Part shown: positions 23,411 to 35,159 of the stretch, in pieces
Layout of the letters: the number at the start of each line of letters is the position of its first letter
How positions within the stretch are numbered: position 1 is the stretch's first letter
DNA from: Stichopus chloronotus
Lineage: Eukaryota; Echinodermata; Holothuroidea; Aspidochirotida; Stichopodidae
Direction: 5' to 3'
DNA: 64,000 bases
Assembly (NCBI GenBank): GCA_021234535.1
Contig: CM037837.1
Coordinates: forward strand, 9,604,636-9,668,635
The notes under the pieces: generated by a model
Databases searched by the model: none
Told to the model about the DNA's origin: nothing
The model's input: only the letters and a program-made list of their open reading frames with translations
Program-made: the position numbers and the translations under genes

Positions 23411-24450
23411 TTACGGGGGAGCTTCTACTGTGTTTGCTTCTCTCAAAGAATTGAGCTGCTTACAATTTTGGCAGAGGTTTCCATACCGTGTCTGAATAAT
23501 GTATGAAGTAGAAGTTCCAGCTAATGTGACAAAGCCGTCCCAGTTATCTGTTTTGACCTTATCCATACTTTCTCCCCTTTTTGGAGAATGCAGAGGGGTT
23601 TGGTCTTGCAGTGCAAGGTGAAATTTTTGCACTGAGTCTCTCTGGCAAACTATATTGCCATATCTGGCCAGTTGGTTCTAACTTCTATGCATGAATTGGA
23701 AGACTGCTTCAAAGTTGTCGTCCCATCACTAGCTGGGGAGGAGAGTAAGTTTGCTAAATCGGAGTGGTGCGGTAACAAGGGTCGCTTGACATTTTCAAGA
23801 TGTTTTTTGCTGTTTGAACCACACGCTCTGCCTCAACGTTGCTTTGCAGGTATCTTGGGCTACTATTTACGTGGTTAAACTGATAGCTTTGTGGAAATTC
23901 GACGAAGTCCTGACTGATGAATTGTGGACCGTCATCTGTTAACACAGTCTCTAGAATGCTGTGTCTTGCGAAGTGTGGTTTAATGTGTTTAACAACACTG
24001 TGCTAAGTAGTCTTCACAGTTTATCTATCTTAACAAATCTTGAGAAATAATCCACCAAAATAAGATACTGACAGTTCTCCAGTTCAAAAAGATCAATCAC
24101 AAGTCTTTGCCAAGGTCTATCTGGCATTTCTGTAAATAATCGTGGTTTCAGAATTGCTTTCCCAGTGTTTGCTGCAAACAGTGCATTGCTCAACAAGTAC
24201 TAGATCTTGCAACTGTTTGCACAGTCCAGACCACCAAACTGACTCCTGTGCTCTTTTACAGCACTTTACGTTACTTTGATGTCCTTCATGTACTTTGCGG
24301 TGGTGTTTGTGAGACATTCCTCCTAATCCTGTAAACAATCTCAAATGTTGGTGCTTATATGGGAGCCCCGATTTTTTCTTCAATGTTTTCAATGGACACC
24401 TCGTCAATTCCTAATGTAAGGCAGAATTGCTCTATGGCTTTATGGCTGAG
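23411..24450 (-). pseudogene. Gypsy integrase remnant
   Basis: Minus-strand fragments in more than one frame, in order: a zinc module with HEGHQSNVKC, SVWWSGLCKQL and CTVCSKH (24.3-24.18 kb); the core with IDLFELENCQYLILVDYFS and then TDDGPQFISQDF, SSPRYLQSNVEAERVVQT (24.1-23.75 kb); and a C-terminal stretch with GEKVWI and TGTALSH (23.58-23.5 kb). DLFEL, DDGPQF and the Glu of EAER fit the DDE core of Ty3/Gypsy integrases. Stops and frameshifts between segments show decay. Confidence 0.82.
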
Positions 24451-24501
24451 AAGAGCTTCTCAATAGACTATTGACAATATACGCATTATCCAACCTACCT
24501 A

Positions 24502-26475
24502 CAATCTTGGAAAAAATTGTTGGGACACTGTCGTACGTTGTAAATATAATACAGAATTTTAGGTGAGAGGATAACATGAACCCCCACACCCCTTTCCAAT
24601 GTTGCGCTATAGAAGTCAATGTACCCTTTGAACAGCAATCCTACAGCCAACACTGAATGGGGGCGCAGGGTGTCCCAAGGTATTTTGTCCAAGATTGTCT
24701 GAGTTTTTTTGGGAGCAATTTTGGACCAAAATGTTGAAAGAAAATTGAACATTTTTGGGACAAGGTGCATCACAAAAATAAGTTATTGAGGCCTATGTGT
24801 CTGTTGATTTTCAAATGAAAGTATTCTGAATTTCGACTATGAACATAACAAGTTTAATTTTAATTTGGGGGGTTTATTTGTATATGTTTTGTTGGAAAGG
24901 AGTGATCGTGGATGAACAGATTGTTTCATGGTTTTATATGCGGACAGAAATAGTTGCAATTAGAAATAACATTGATGGGCAGCTGTTGCATTGCGTTGCA
25001 ACACTAGGAGTGTTACTGAAATTGCAGAATGCTGGTAGGAATCCCGGCTTTAATATATTCTGAAGTAGCTCCACGCTCTACCAAAATGCGTTAAAGTCAG
25101 AACTGTAGATTCAGCTTAATATCAAAATAATGGTAGAACGTTAGTAAAGGCTGGTTTTTTACATTTTTGGCCGCTAAATCAAGATTTGTAACTGCAATTT
25201 TTACATTGCATGAAGCTGGTAATGTATGTAATCTTAAGTCTTGTAATCTACACAATTTTCTCACCTGTTGCTTAAATTTTCCTGTCAAAACATTTGGTAG
25301 AACGTGGGTTTCATTAACCTATATATACTGTCAGACGCTCCCCATCCAAGTTGTCTAAGTCAGCTTGGATGGGGAGGCCGGGGTTCGATTCACGGCACGA
25401 CCACAGTGTTTTTCACTGCTCAATTATCCATTTATAAACGCAAATGTCTGTCAACTTCTCATTTTTTATTCATTCATATACAACCTATGGTAATATATAT
25501 ATATATATATATATTAATATAGTGATATAGCTCTAACAACAAAAATGTACTCTGAAGTCCGTTGAAACTGCTTAAATGACTAACATTATAGTGCACCATA
25601 GTGTACAATAGAATGGGAGTCACAATGTCACTGTTATGTGAATATGAACAAATGTCACATTTATTAAATTTGCATTTTGGGGGTTTCTTTTGTATAATGA
25701 TAGTACACTTTTTTACTCAGATTAACCTGCAAGTCAGGCATAATAGTCACTAAGTGTAGTTACTTTAATACCAGACACCACGTCATCACTGTGAACAATT
25801 TGAATAAATAACACATATACATCGATCTTCTTCAACTGGTCACTAAAATGTTAGTTTTTGTTGTTTGCTGTTGTTTTTTGTTTTTTTTCTTCGGTACCTG
25901 TCTAAATACCATATTTTGAGCTGAAAGTATGTCATTTGTATCATTGAAAATGTTTTAAAGTAGTTTCCTGGTTGACAGGATGCATTGCACTTATGATGTT
26001 ACCCCCCATGACTGCATTTTATTTAGCACATTTAGTGTAAACACATGGATTTGACTGACTTACTCCTCCCTTTACTCCGTAATAACATTGACAACATTCA
26101 CAAAGTAATATTATTACAGTAAACCAACTTCAATACAGGCCCCCAAATATGCCGAACATGCACTGCTGATGTTTCTTATTGCAAGGGATATCACCCCCTA
26201 TTTTGCCGTTTAACTTATTCCAAATTGATGCTTTTTCCTGTGCCCCGCGCATGCTTCTGGCCCGTCAAAATTCTCAGGCAATCTTGGAAAAATTGTTGGG
26301 ACACTTTGTCGTACATTGGAAATATAAATACTGAATTTTAGGGTGAGGATAACATGAAACCCCGTGCCCCTTTCCAACGTTGCACTATAGAAGTGAATGT
26401 ACCCTTTGAACAGCAATCCTACAGCCATCACTGAACAGGAGCATGGGGTGTCCCAAGGTATTCTGTCCAAGATTG
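24502..26475 (+). mobile_element. Composite TA-element copy 2 (2.0 kb)
   Basis: Modules at 24502-24697 and 26279-26475 are in the same orientation, with TA on both outer sides (24500-24501, 26476-26477). The interior matches copy 1 and copy 3. It interrupts the Gypsy-like relic. It carries a TA microsatellite at about 25494-25515 and a copy-specific hairpin at 25338-25376. Confidence 0.85.
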
Positions 26476-26529
26476 TAGGCCCTTGTATGATAATGTCACC
26501 ATTACGATACCAGCAACACTCATTCTACT

Positions 26530-26781
26530 TTAGTGTGGTCCCAATAGCACTTTGTCTGGTACTTGGAGAGGAATATCTCCCAAATATTCTTTGTACATAT
26601 CTAATGGAATTACAGTTTCATCTGCCCCTGTATGTAGTTTAAATTTTAACAGGTTGCAGTTTACCATTAGTGTAGCGAACCATGGTTGGGTGTTCTGGGT
26701 TTTCACCATCCCTAACATAATGTGGTTTTCCTCATCTCTATCTTCAACGGTTGTTACCTGTGATATCATAATCCTATACAT
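26530..26781 (-). pseudogene. Gypsy protease remnant
   Basis: The minus frame reads KFKLHTGADETVIP, a retropepsin-like motif in which the usual Asp-Thr/Ser-Gly active site appears as HTGAD. The catalytic Asp is replaced by His. The frame ends just before the composite element. Confidence 0.75.
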
Positions 26782-27260
26782 TTTGGAATAATGGCCTTTT
26801 TTGTGGCATTTATTGCATATCTTTCCATTTGCTGGGCATTCATCCCTAGGATGTGGTGGGGAAAATCCACAACGAGTGCATTTCTCAGCCTTAGATGTTG
26901 GCTTTTGATTTGAGCCCTCTGTTTAGGCTTATTTCACCTACCGCTTGATCCTTGACCACTGTAGACAGTATCAACATTCACATCACCGCTGGAACTAGAG
27001 GTGTTAGAATCTTGCAATTGCTTTTGTTGCTTTTTCACTGCCTCACTTTGTCTTGCTTTACTGACTGCTGAGGCTGGTGTGAGTTAAGATCTAACTTTAG
27101 TGTCTCTGACAGTCATTTCATCCAAAAGTCCAACCACTAGTCGATCTCAAATCATCTCATCTTGAAGAGGACCGAGTCAATGGCCTTTTTCACCACATCA
27201 TACTTCTTTGCTTTCTAAGTTGTCAATAAGAGAGATTTGAAAACATCTTTTCCTTTTTTC
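26782..27260 (-). pseudogene. Gypsy gag remnant with zinc knuckle
   Basis: At 26.90-26.79 kb the minus strand reads CTRCGFSPPHPRDECPA, then CNKCHKKGHYSKM, a CCHC nucleocapsid pattern. Upstream, 27.15-26.95 kb gives ARQSEAVKKQQKQLQ and a Ser-rich stretch, and RLVVGLLDEMTVRD further upstream, all typical of the end of Gypsy Gag. A stop separates these pieces. Confidence 0.72.
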
Positions 27261-27300
27261 CCCCAAACATATTAACGGGAGCGTCAGTAGTACCCTTTAA

Positions 27301-27901
27301 GCTGGAACCACTCCTCACCCCGATTCTCACAATTCCAGCCACATAGTGGGTTGTAAATAAAGTATATGTAGGCCTACAAATTTAATGACGGTGTACTGTA
27401 CACTCAGTTCAGGACCCCATGTTGTGTGACAGCTTTGTGAAGGGGTCTGCCAGCATTTTACGCGACATAATGTTTCTGAAACACACAAGGAAAGTCCAGT
27501 TGACTTGCTGAAGTAGTATTGAAACACATCAGACAGGAAACTGTAGTATGCGCGGAAGGGATGATAACGAATTATGAAAGAGAATGCTGGAGTCACTGAG
27601 GCAACGTCTTACCCAGGCCATGTGCTTCTCCGAGACTGACTATCGCATGCACAGGTGTTGCTTGGTCTCGAAGGAAGGACAACTGGGGTGATGAGTTTCA
27701 CTCGGCTTACAGCAGACAAAAAATTTGACATTGCAGGCCATATGGGCCACTTTACTATAAGTATCACATCTATGTGGTAGTGGAGTTTCCACATTACCAC
27801 ATTTATATAAATTAGATTTCAACTTAGAAAAAAAAAATAGTTTTGTGATTTTTAATTCTGCAACTGCTGAGGGCTGGAGGATATCAGAAAGAAAAACTCA
27901 C
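27301..27901. other. Intron below CUB4 second half
   Basis: No gene or repeat is recognised. The sequence next to the donor (GCAACTGCTGAGG) recurs below the CUB1 and CUB3 second halves. Confidence 0.4.
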
Positions 27902-28061
27902 ATTTTGGAATGAATGTGACAGTAGCAAAATAACCTCTCCCTGTGACGGTACTATCAGTTGTAAAGTCCAAGGTCATGAAAGGACCGGTGCTGTAAATTG
28001 GTCCCGGAATGTAAGAATCGCAAAGTGTTTCCAGCTTATTTGAGTAATAACCATCATAAAC
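27902..28061 (-). CDS. CUB4 second-half exon
   Basis: Exon of 160 nt with acceptor CTTCATAG and donor GTGAGT. The 53-codon reading has no stop: VYDGYYSNKLETLCDSY, IPGPIYSTGPFMTLDFTTD, then a STVTGRGYFATVTFIP strand, ending in phase 1. VYDG at the start is the classic CUB strand that follows the third cysteine. It is nearly identical to the CUB5 second half at 16472. It lies just above the 5' remains of the Gypsy-like relic. Confidence 0.82.
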
Positions 28062-28534
28062 CTATGAAGAGAAGCACATAACATATATTCACTAGAAATC
28101 TTCACCTACATCTCTTTTGTCCCGGTTTTGTTTATGCTATGGAAGAATGTCAACAAAATGCATCATGGTAACAGTTATTTGGTCTGGCTTCTGATCTTTG
28201 CATGAAAATTTCAAAATACTTACCCAACACTTAGTTGTTATGTCTCAAAAAATAAGTTCAATGAACATTTTCACCTTAGCACATTTTTTGGATCTCTCTT
28301 TCTTTATTGTGTTTATGGAATGAAAAAGTATCAACAATTAATGGTAAGAGTTACATGATCTAAGTTTAATTTCTTTCCATGAAATTTTAAAATACTTCAG
28401 TAACACTCCTAGAGAAAAAACATCCTCTTGACAAAAAATAGTCTCCCTGCCTGACAAAAGGTTCCTGATAGAACACTGATTTCTTAAGTAAGTCCTGTAT
28501 TAACTTATTCTTGAAGGACCCTAATGCAACATGA
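28062..28534. other. Intron above CUB4 second half
   Basis: Homologous to 16.7-17.0 kb and 43.1-43.4 kb (AAATGCATCATGGTAACAG, GAACACTGATTTCT). No gene is seen. Confidence 0.5.
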
Positions 28535-30070
28535 ACTAGAAAGCCAAAAGGCTTAGTGATTCCTTGCCTCATGATATATATTGTAACAAACATGAATCGC
28601 CCACATGACAAGCATGAGATCCCACACAGTTATCCTACTTGAGATACCATCTTAGTAAGGTCAAAACCTTTGGAAATCTCGTGACCCAAAATGACCTTTC
28701 ACCTCCACTTAAAACAATAGGGATCACCTACCCTATATGGCCATCAACATGCTAAATATCAACAATTCACAAACTAAGTATAAGATCCCTCTTATTTATC
28801 ACCCTTAAAATATCATGCATACAAGGTTTTGACCTTTTGTCACCCCAAATAACCTTTGACCTACACAAACATGAGAAAACTCCCAAAAGAATATGATGCT
28901 GCAGGGGAACAAATTATATTTTGTCGTGTCTAATAACTTGATAAAAAGGTAAACATGTTTATTTAATCAAAATTATAGCACTTTATTTTGTCGAGTTACA
29001 GCTATTGGTGGCAGCTTTTTCATATTTGATTTTTTGGCATGATGCCCTTCCCAATGGCTATGAGGTCCTTGAAAATTAGCAAAAACTGATATTCCTATTA
29101 AACAAGAATCTAGCATGACTTGCAATTTTGCCTTTAGTCTACTTAAAGACACAACACACAGTACAAGTTTCCCTGGTTTGATACACAGTAGTCATTTGTT
29201 TAAAGCTTACCTGAACTACTGTAAAGAGAAATAGGGCGTTTAGAATACACCAACATGGCATACAAAGAAATTCGACTTAACCATTGTTAAACCATTCAGT
29301 CTCATCAATAAATATCTGTCAAAGCTTCATCTCCTCAAAACATTATGCATGTGATGAGTAACAGATGCATCATTTGAATTTTAAAAAGTTTGGGTGAACA
29401 AATTATTGTTGAGCAACAAATAGCTAAATTTCTGATCTGTGAGAATCTTATTCCTTGAAAATAAGGCTACTGTAATTCGTTATTTTGAATAATCTATCAT
29501 TCTATGTCCACAAATAATGGTTTTAAAAATATGGTTGTTTTCTGTAAAACAAACGCCCTATTTCCCATTAAGGGCTAAACAGAGACACTGGTTATACAGT
29601 AAATGGTTAAGTCCATTGAGCACCTGGCTCAACAGACTGTATGATTTATTCTGGACATTGTGGTTTCTACTGGCAGTCAACTGTGATAAATTATGTCAGA
29701 TAACAGTGACCAATTTGAACAGAGGGGGTCACTTACAATTTGATTCATTCAATTAAGCAATCACAGTTCATGCACGCTCAAGGGTATTTGATCCAAATGA
29801 TCAGTAATTTAGTTCTTTTTATAAAGCTAATAACCCGTGGTATATTTAATCAATCCCAATTTACAATTCATGCATGCTCACATGTCCTTATGAGGATAGT
29901 GGCAGGTTTGCCAAATAATAATCTTTGATACCAAATTTAATGTTGTCTTCATCTTTTCTTTATGGTTATCGAAGAGACTATGTTGGTATGTCCTAAAAGA
30001 AGTTCTTAAATCAACAAGAAGATTCTACATTACAAAATTCACTAGAAGGACTGTTCTTTAAATATTGTAG
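28535..30070. repeat. Block duplicated at 13187-14219
   Basis: 28535-28652 and 29578-30007 match 13187-13304 and 13315-13747. Between them lies about 0.9 kb absent from the other copy, with family N monomers (28650-28880) and unrecognised AT-rich sequence. Confidence 0.75.
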
Positions 30071-30620
30071 ATTCAAGTTTTTCACATTTTGACCTCCCAT
30101 GACCCCAAATGACCTTTCAATTCTGCCAATAAAAAATAAGGATCATCTACTCGATATGGGCAATCCACACGCTAACTATGAGATCTCTCACATTTACCGT
30201 TCTGGAGATATCGTGTTTACAAGCAATTTTCACGGTATTTACCTTTTGACCTCTGGTAACCCTTGTACTCAATAAGATACACCTACCCACTTCATATGAC
30301 ATCTGCTCAAGCTTCTCTTCTTGAGATATCGTGTTTACAAGGTTTTCACAATTTGACCCCTGTTGACCCCAAATGACCTTTGACCTCCACTGAAAACGAT
30401 AGGGTTCCTTCACTCAACATGGTGCAACTACATACTAAACATGAGATTTCTACAAGCTTCCTTTCTTGAGATATCATGTTTACAAGGTTTTCACAATTTG
30501 ACCCCTGTTGACCCCAAATGACCTTTGACCTCCACCAAAAACAATAGGGATCATCTACTCAATAAGGGCAACCTTCATGCCAAGTATGAGATCACTCAGA
30601 GTTACTCTTCTGGAGATATA
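30071..30620. repeat. Family N array, about four monomers
   Basis: The best preserved family N array: GTTTACAAGGTTTTCACAAT and TTGACCCCAAATGACC recur with a spacing near 145 bases. Exact TGACCTTTGACCT is at 30374-30386 and 30519-30531. Confidence 0.85.
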
Positions 30621-31564
30621 GTCATGAATAGCCTTGACGTGTAAGTACTAAGAAAGGGCTTCAGAATTAATTGCAGCCGCTGCATAGTATTCTACAGAAG
30701 AAAGCTTACAATTGCATAATGCTATCGTCATCTACAATGAGATAATGTCACTTCAAGCGTACTTTGCAGGGGATGACCTAATTCCATTGTTGTACAGGGA
30801 ACTTTGTATCTGAAATTTACAACATGGCTATGCATTTATTCTTTTTTTTGTGCTTGAAACGGCAATGTTACAACTTTCCTTCCCAGTCCTCCTCATTCAC
30901 GTAGTGTAGTTCTAAGACTCTCAGTTGCAAGCCAATTGTTTTCAGCTCAAATATTGGGAAATTGATAGAGAGGTGGGGGAATGCCTCCTTCTCCTTGTTT
31001 GGTGTGTCTATTAAAACTTAAGTGTGCGAGAAGAGGGAAAACAGATCATATTTAGACAATTTGGAGGTCTTTTAGTGAAATGCTGAAGTCTTACTTTCAA
31101 AATTTTGAGGTCACACAGTAAATTTCGTTGTGTAGATTAATCTAACATTGAAATATGAGCGCCCTAATTTGTCATGCAGAATTCCCTTGATAAGATGCAG
31201 AATTCCCACTGATAAACCTGGAGTCTATGTGAGTCACAAAAAGTGTGGAGAGGCATTTGTTGCAATGTCTACCGGCCCTTAGGATGTAGGTGGACATTTT
31301 ATATTGTTTCCTACCCAGTGAAATGTGAGGGAGACATGTCCTTACCTCCCCTCAGGATTGACACTCATGCGATAAGTAACCCAATATACTACAAAATCCA
31401 CAGACTGTCACTATGAAACAATTGAAAACTGCAAACTGACTTACAAAGGAGTATGCAAAAACAAGTTGATATCTTTTCACTAAAGGTACTGGGAAAAGAC
31501 AACACACCAAGTTTACGTTTCTTTTATTTTCGATTGGAAATTGTTAACCTCATACTAAACTTAC
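30621..31564. other. Intron below CUB4 first half
   Basis: No gene is seen. The last 200 bases resemble the corresponding place below the CUB5 first half. Confidence 0.4.
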
Positions 31565-31767
31565 CTCTAGTTTGTCCTGGGAGCATCCTGAGGAATATTC
31601 TAAACTGAAGCTGGAGAAGGTCAGCATAATTCTCTGGTCAGGGTCTGCTTGTATCCTGGTCGGACAAAGTAGGTCGTTACCATACTCATTCGGCCATCCA
31701 GGTGAGGTCACGTTAGTACCACTGGTGGTGATGTAATCATCCATGCTGCAAGGAGCAGGATCGGGAG
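31565..31767 (-). CDS. CUB4 first-half exon
   Basis: Exon of 203 nt with acceptor TACCTCAACAG and donor GTAAGT. It reads PDPAPC, then ITTSGTNVTSPGWPNEYGND, LLC, RIMLTFSSFSLEY and GCSQDKLE. It holds three cysteines, the SLEY glutamate, the SQD aspartate and the NVT sequon. The first 80 bases of upstream intron are nearly the same as those before the CUB5 and CUB6 first halves, so the duplicated unit included intron. Its partner lies 3.5 kb downstream, past a DR1-repeat array and a shared block. Confidence 0.82.
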
Positions 31768-32439
31768 CTGTTGAGGTAGATTGTAATAAGATGCAAAACA
31801 GGATAAGAGAAACACAGTAGCATAAAGTAGACAGAACAATATCATGCAAGTTTTTGTACTGTACTACTACTAATAATAATGTGCCAGGCCCATGGTGTAA
31901 TAGTAGAGCACTCAGTTTGTGTGTTCTATTCCCTCCCCTTCCCCGAGGACAACAACGAAAAAAAATTCAAGGCTCACAAAGTCAAAATTGACTTAGAGCA
32001 AGAACTCAATGCAAAATGTGGTTAAGGCTCACATCAGAAATTTTTCAGACTGGCATCTCAAACACTTTCAGTGGCTGATACGAAAATCAAATTGGCCTAA
32101 AAAAAAGAAAATAACCCTACAAGAAAGATGAGGAAGGTTGAACTAGGGCTCCTAAAAAATTCTGACACCTCCACAACCATCTAAAAATGGAGAGTTCAAA
32201 ATCTGAGATGACCACGCTGGCTCAGACATCACCCAGATTGACAAGGTCTGTGCCAGTCATTAATTGTGCCCATCAGGAAAACGCTGGTGAGGGGTGGGAG
32301 GCAAACCACCAACAGGAGGTAATGGACACGTAACAAAGCTAGGGAAGTCATGACTTGCTACTACCTGTTTGATCTGACTACAAGAGGATACAGGTGAGGA
32401 ATGCATCCACATGAATAACATCACAGAGACAAATGCCAT
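31768..32439. other. Inter-domain intron above CUB4
   Basis: Begins with the conserved pre-acceptor block, then unrecognised sequence with an ACTACTACTAATAATAAT run near 31862. Confidence 0.4.
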
Positions 32440-33850
32440 AGCTAGGACCATCGCAACTCTCACTTCAACAGAGAAACCAAACACGAGAAATCCAACGGAC
32501 AAAACAACGCCTTGAAAACAAAATTAGGACACTCAGGGAATACATTAGTAGGATACGTGCAACGAAACGAGGGACGTACAAAATACAACGGAAAGTCAAA
32601 GGAAGGGGACTCAAGACCGCTTTGGAAGATGCCAAACAATGCCTCACAGCAACATCACACAGACTCCAAAGATACATTGCCAACAATGACCGATACAGAA
32701 TCAACAAACTGTTTAGAACACACCCCAGAAGGCCATACACTCAATTCCACACAAACGATCAGACAGTAACAGACATCCTCTGGCCCAAAATACGGGGCAC
32801 TCCCAAAATGCACAACACCAACGCAGAATGGACACACACAGAACATTTCAATGGAACTATCAAAACTGGTACCATGAAGAACAACATACAACACAAGGTG
32901 AAAAAAATGCCAAACATAAGACACCTGGACCAGACCAATTATACCTCACACGCTTACATGACAGACTAGCAACACAACTTCAAGACATCCTTTAATACAC
33001 AACTGGGCGAGAGGTTCTCATACAGAAAGACCCTTACAAGGTACCCAACCCCTCAACTACAGACCCATACCATGTTGCATGCTGACAACATTTAATATTT
33101 GCTGACCAGTTCAACGAAGAGACACCAACTACTTGTGTGACAACAGAAAGGGTCACAACCAGGATGCCAGGGAATGAAAGACCAACGACAGACCAACTAC
33201 TGATAGACAAGATTCTGACCTTGGATTCAAAGAATAGGCAGAATAACTTGGCAGTGGGATGGATAGACTACAAGAGAGTACCACACTTGCGAATACTCCT
33301 CACACATTGAATTGAACAGATGCTGACATGCTGACCACAGTGAGGGATACAAGTACCTCGGCATATTATGTGGCAACTTCTAAAATCTCACAGGAATTAA
33401 CACATACACAATACCCAGTGTTCACATACACCTCGGGCATAATTGACAGGCAGAACCCATTCAACTGGACAGAGTGACCCGCAAGACAATGAACCATGTA
33501 CGGAGGATGCCACCCTAGAGCTGACATACATCATGAAGATGTCAGAAAGTCTGAAGGAAGCACAGTAAGATTCCGGTGTGCCGCACTTCAGGAGTACATC
33601 ACATCAGCGAAGGACACAGTCCAACACAATAACAGGGTACAAAAGAAAGAAAATGGCAGAATGGAGGACAGACTACACCAGTAAATGGTCCAACAAACAG
33701 CTACATGGACAATACTGGAGGCAGCGGCATCCACTGAAAACACATACAATTGGCTGAAAGGACACAGAGCTGTGGAAGACCAGGCCCTAAACACAAACAA
33801 GAGCCCAGGGCACTCTGGTTCCTTGCACAGATGGAGAGCATATAATGTTG
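32440..33850 (+). mobile_element. LINE relic 1, R2-type reverse transcriptase region
   Basis: Plus-strand fragments in shifting frames: YKIQRKVKGRGLKTALEDA and HRLQRYIANNDRYRINKLF (32570-32720), DILWPKIRGTPKMHNTNAEW (32770-32835), then TTDQLLIDK and AVGWIDYKR (33190-33280), and KQLHGQY with YNWLKGHRAVEDQALNTN (33690-33800). These fit a known LINE type whose RT has DQLLIDK and WIDYKKAYD motifs and whose C-terminus carries a restriction-like endonuclease. Here the YKKAYD part is already altered. Stops are frequent. Confidence 0.72.
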
Positions 33851-35090
33851 ATTATGAAGTAAAAGGGAGATATTGCAATATTTTGCACAGTAGCCTATAT
33901 GGTCCATTTCTGACCATAAACTCTCACTTTTGTAACATAAAAACTGTAGAGAGAGAAACATATTTCATGCTTCTATAAAATGGCCCATTTCAGACATTGG
34001 ACCCCAAACATGACAAACATGCACCCACATGGAACCACTTCCATAGCACTAATGTGACCAACCATCAACAGTGTTATATACAATCTGTAAGAGAAGAAGT
34101 ATTTTGCATGATTTCACAACAGCTGAGGGGCACTATGGTTCCTTGTACTTGGAATATACATACTGTAAAATGATATGCCTGAGTTCATAAATATCAAAGA
34201 AGCCATTTCAATTAATGCAATGAATTGAAGATGTTGATTTCTGCAATATACAGCAATATCCCATTCATTTTACAAAACACAAACAGCTGTGAACCTCTCA
34301 TTTCAAGAAGGGGCTCTGCAAATTACAATATGGCTTATCCCATCTATGCCCCTTTAAAGTCCAATAAACTGATAGTATGCCCAGGGGGGAATTACTGGGG
34401 TCTAGTTTAAACTGGTAAGAACACCAACTGACTTATTTTCTTTCATTGTTACCTGCCCACCTCACTAATTGAAAAGACACTTACATGAATGCACACATTA
34501 GCACTCAGGCACGAGGAGGTAAACTGATCCAGCCAAAACTTGTCTGGTGTGACCACCTACAGTAGTGCAAACAACACTGCTTCTTTTTCATTTGATCAAG
34601 AAATTGCTAACTCAAGCAGTACTTTCATGATGTACTGGAGAGGGACTGATGGTACATATGAGCATCCATAGCATAAGGTTTTCAGACTTTTGCCCCCAGT
34701 TCCTCCAGATGACCTTTGACCTCCACCAAAAAAAACAATAGGGCACACCTTCTCAATATGGCAAACCTACATACCAAGTTTGCCTTTCATCGGACTTTCT
34801 CCTATTGAGTTAGAGCGTACCTAAGCAAGTGTCACAGATGCACACACACACACACGCCAACCTGACTGCAAAGGTTCCTTTGCTGATGCAAGGAACCAAA
34901 AATGTGCAAGGAAAAAGATGAGACAGTCGCCCATATAATCACAAACTTGCCCCAAGGTAGCCAGAAACCTCTATTAGACCAGGCACAGCCGTAATACACT
35001 ACAAAATATGTCAGTACTACGGAATCCCAACAACAAAATAATTGTAGACCAAGAAACACAGGAAGGATTATAATTGATATGGCAACACCC
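33851..35090. other. Intron with a single family N monomer
   Basis: 34680-34900 is one family N monomer with exact TGACCTTTGACCT (34710-34722), a CA tract and a GTTCCTTTGCTGATGCAAGG tail. The remainder is unrecognised. Confidence 0.5.
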
Positions 35091-35097
35091 ATCGACT

Positions 35098-35154
35098 TAA
35101 TTAAGCTAACATAATTAAGCTAACATAATTAAGCTAACAACATAATTGAGCTAA
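35098..35154. repeat. Short tandem repeat of 14 bp
   Basis: AATTAAGCTAACAT repeated about four times, with the last copies diverged. Confidence 0.85.
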
Positions 35155-35159
35155 CATCA

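Larger units (their letters stand above)
22850..27300 (-). mobile_element. Ty3/Gypsy-like retrotransposon relic, interrupted
   Basis: Minus-strand order: gag end (27.25-26.92 kb), zinc knuckle, protease, then composite element copy 2, then integrase (24.41-23.41 kb), polypurine tract and a single LTR. Reverse transcriptase and RNase H are absent between protease and integrase, and I find no 5' LTR near 27.3 kb. It lies in the inter-domain intron between CUB4 and CUB5, in the same orientation as the gene. Confidence 0.8.
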
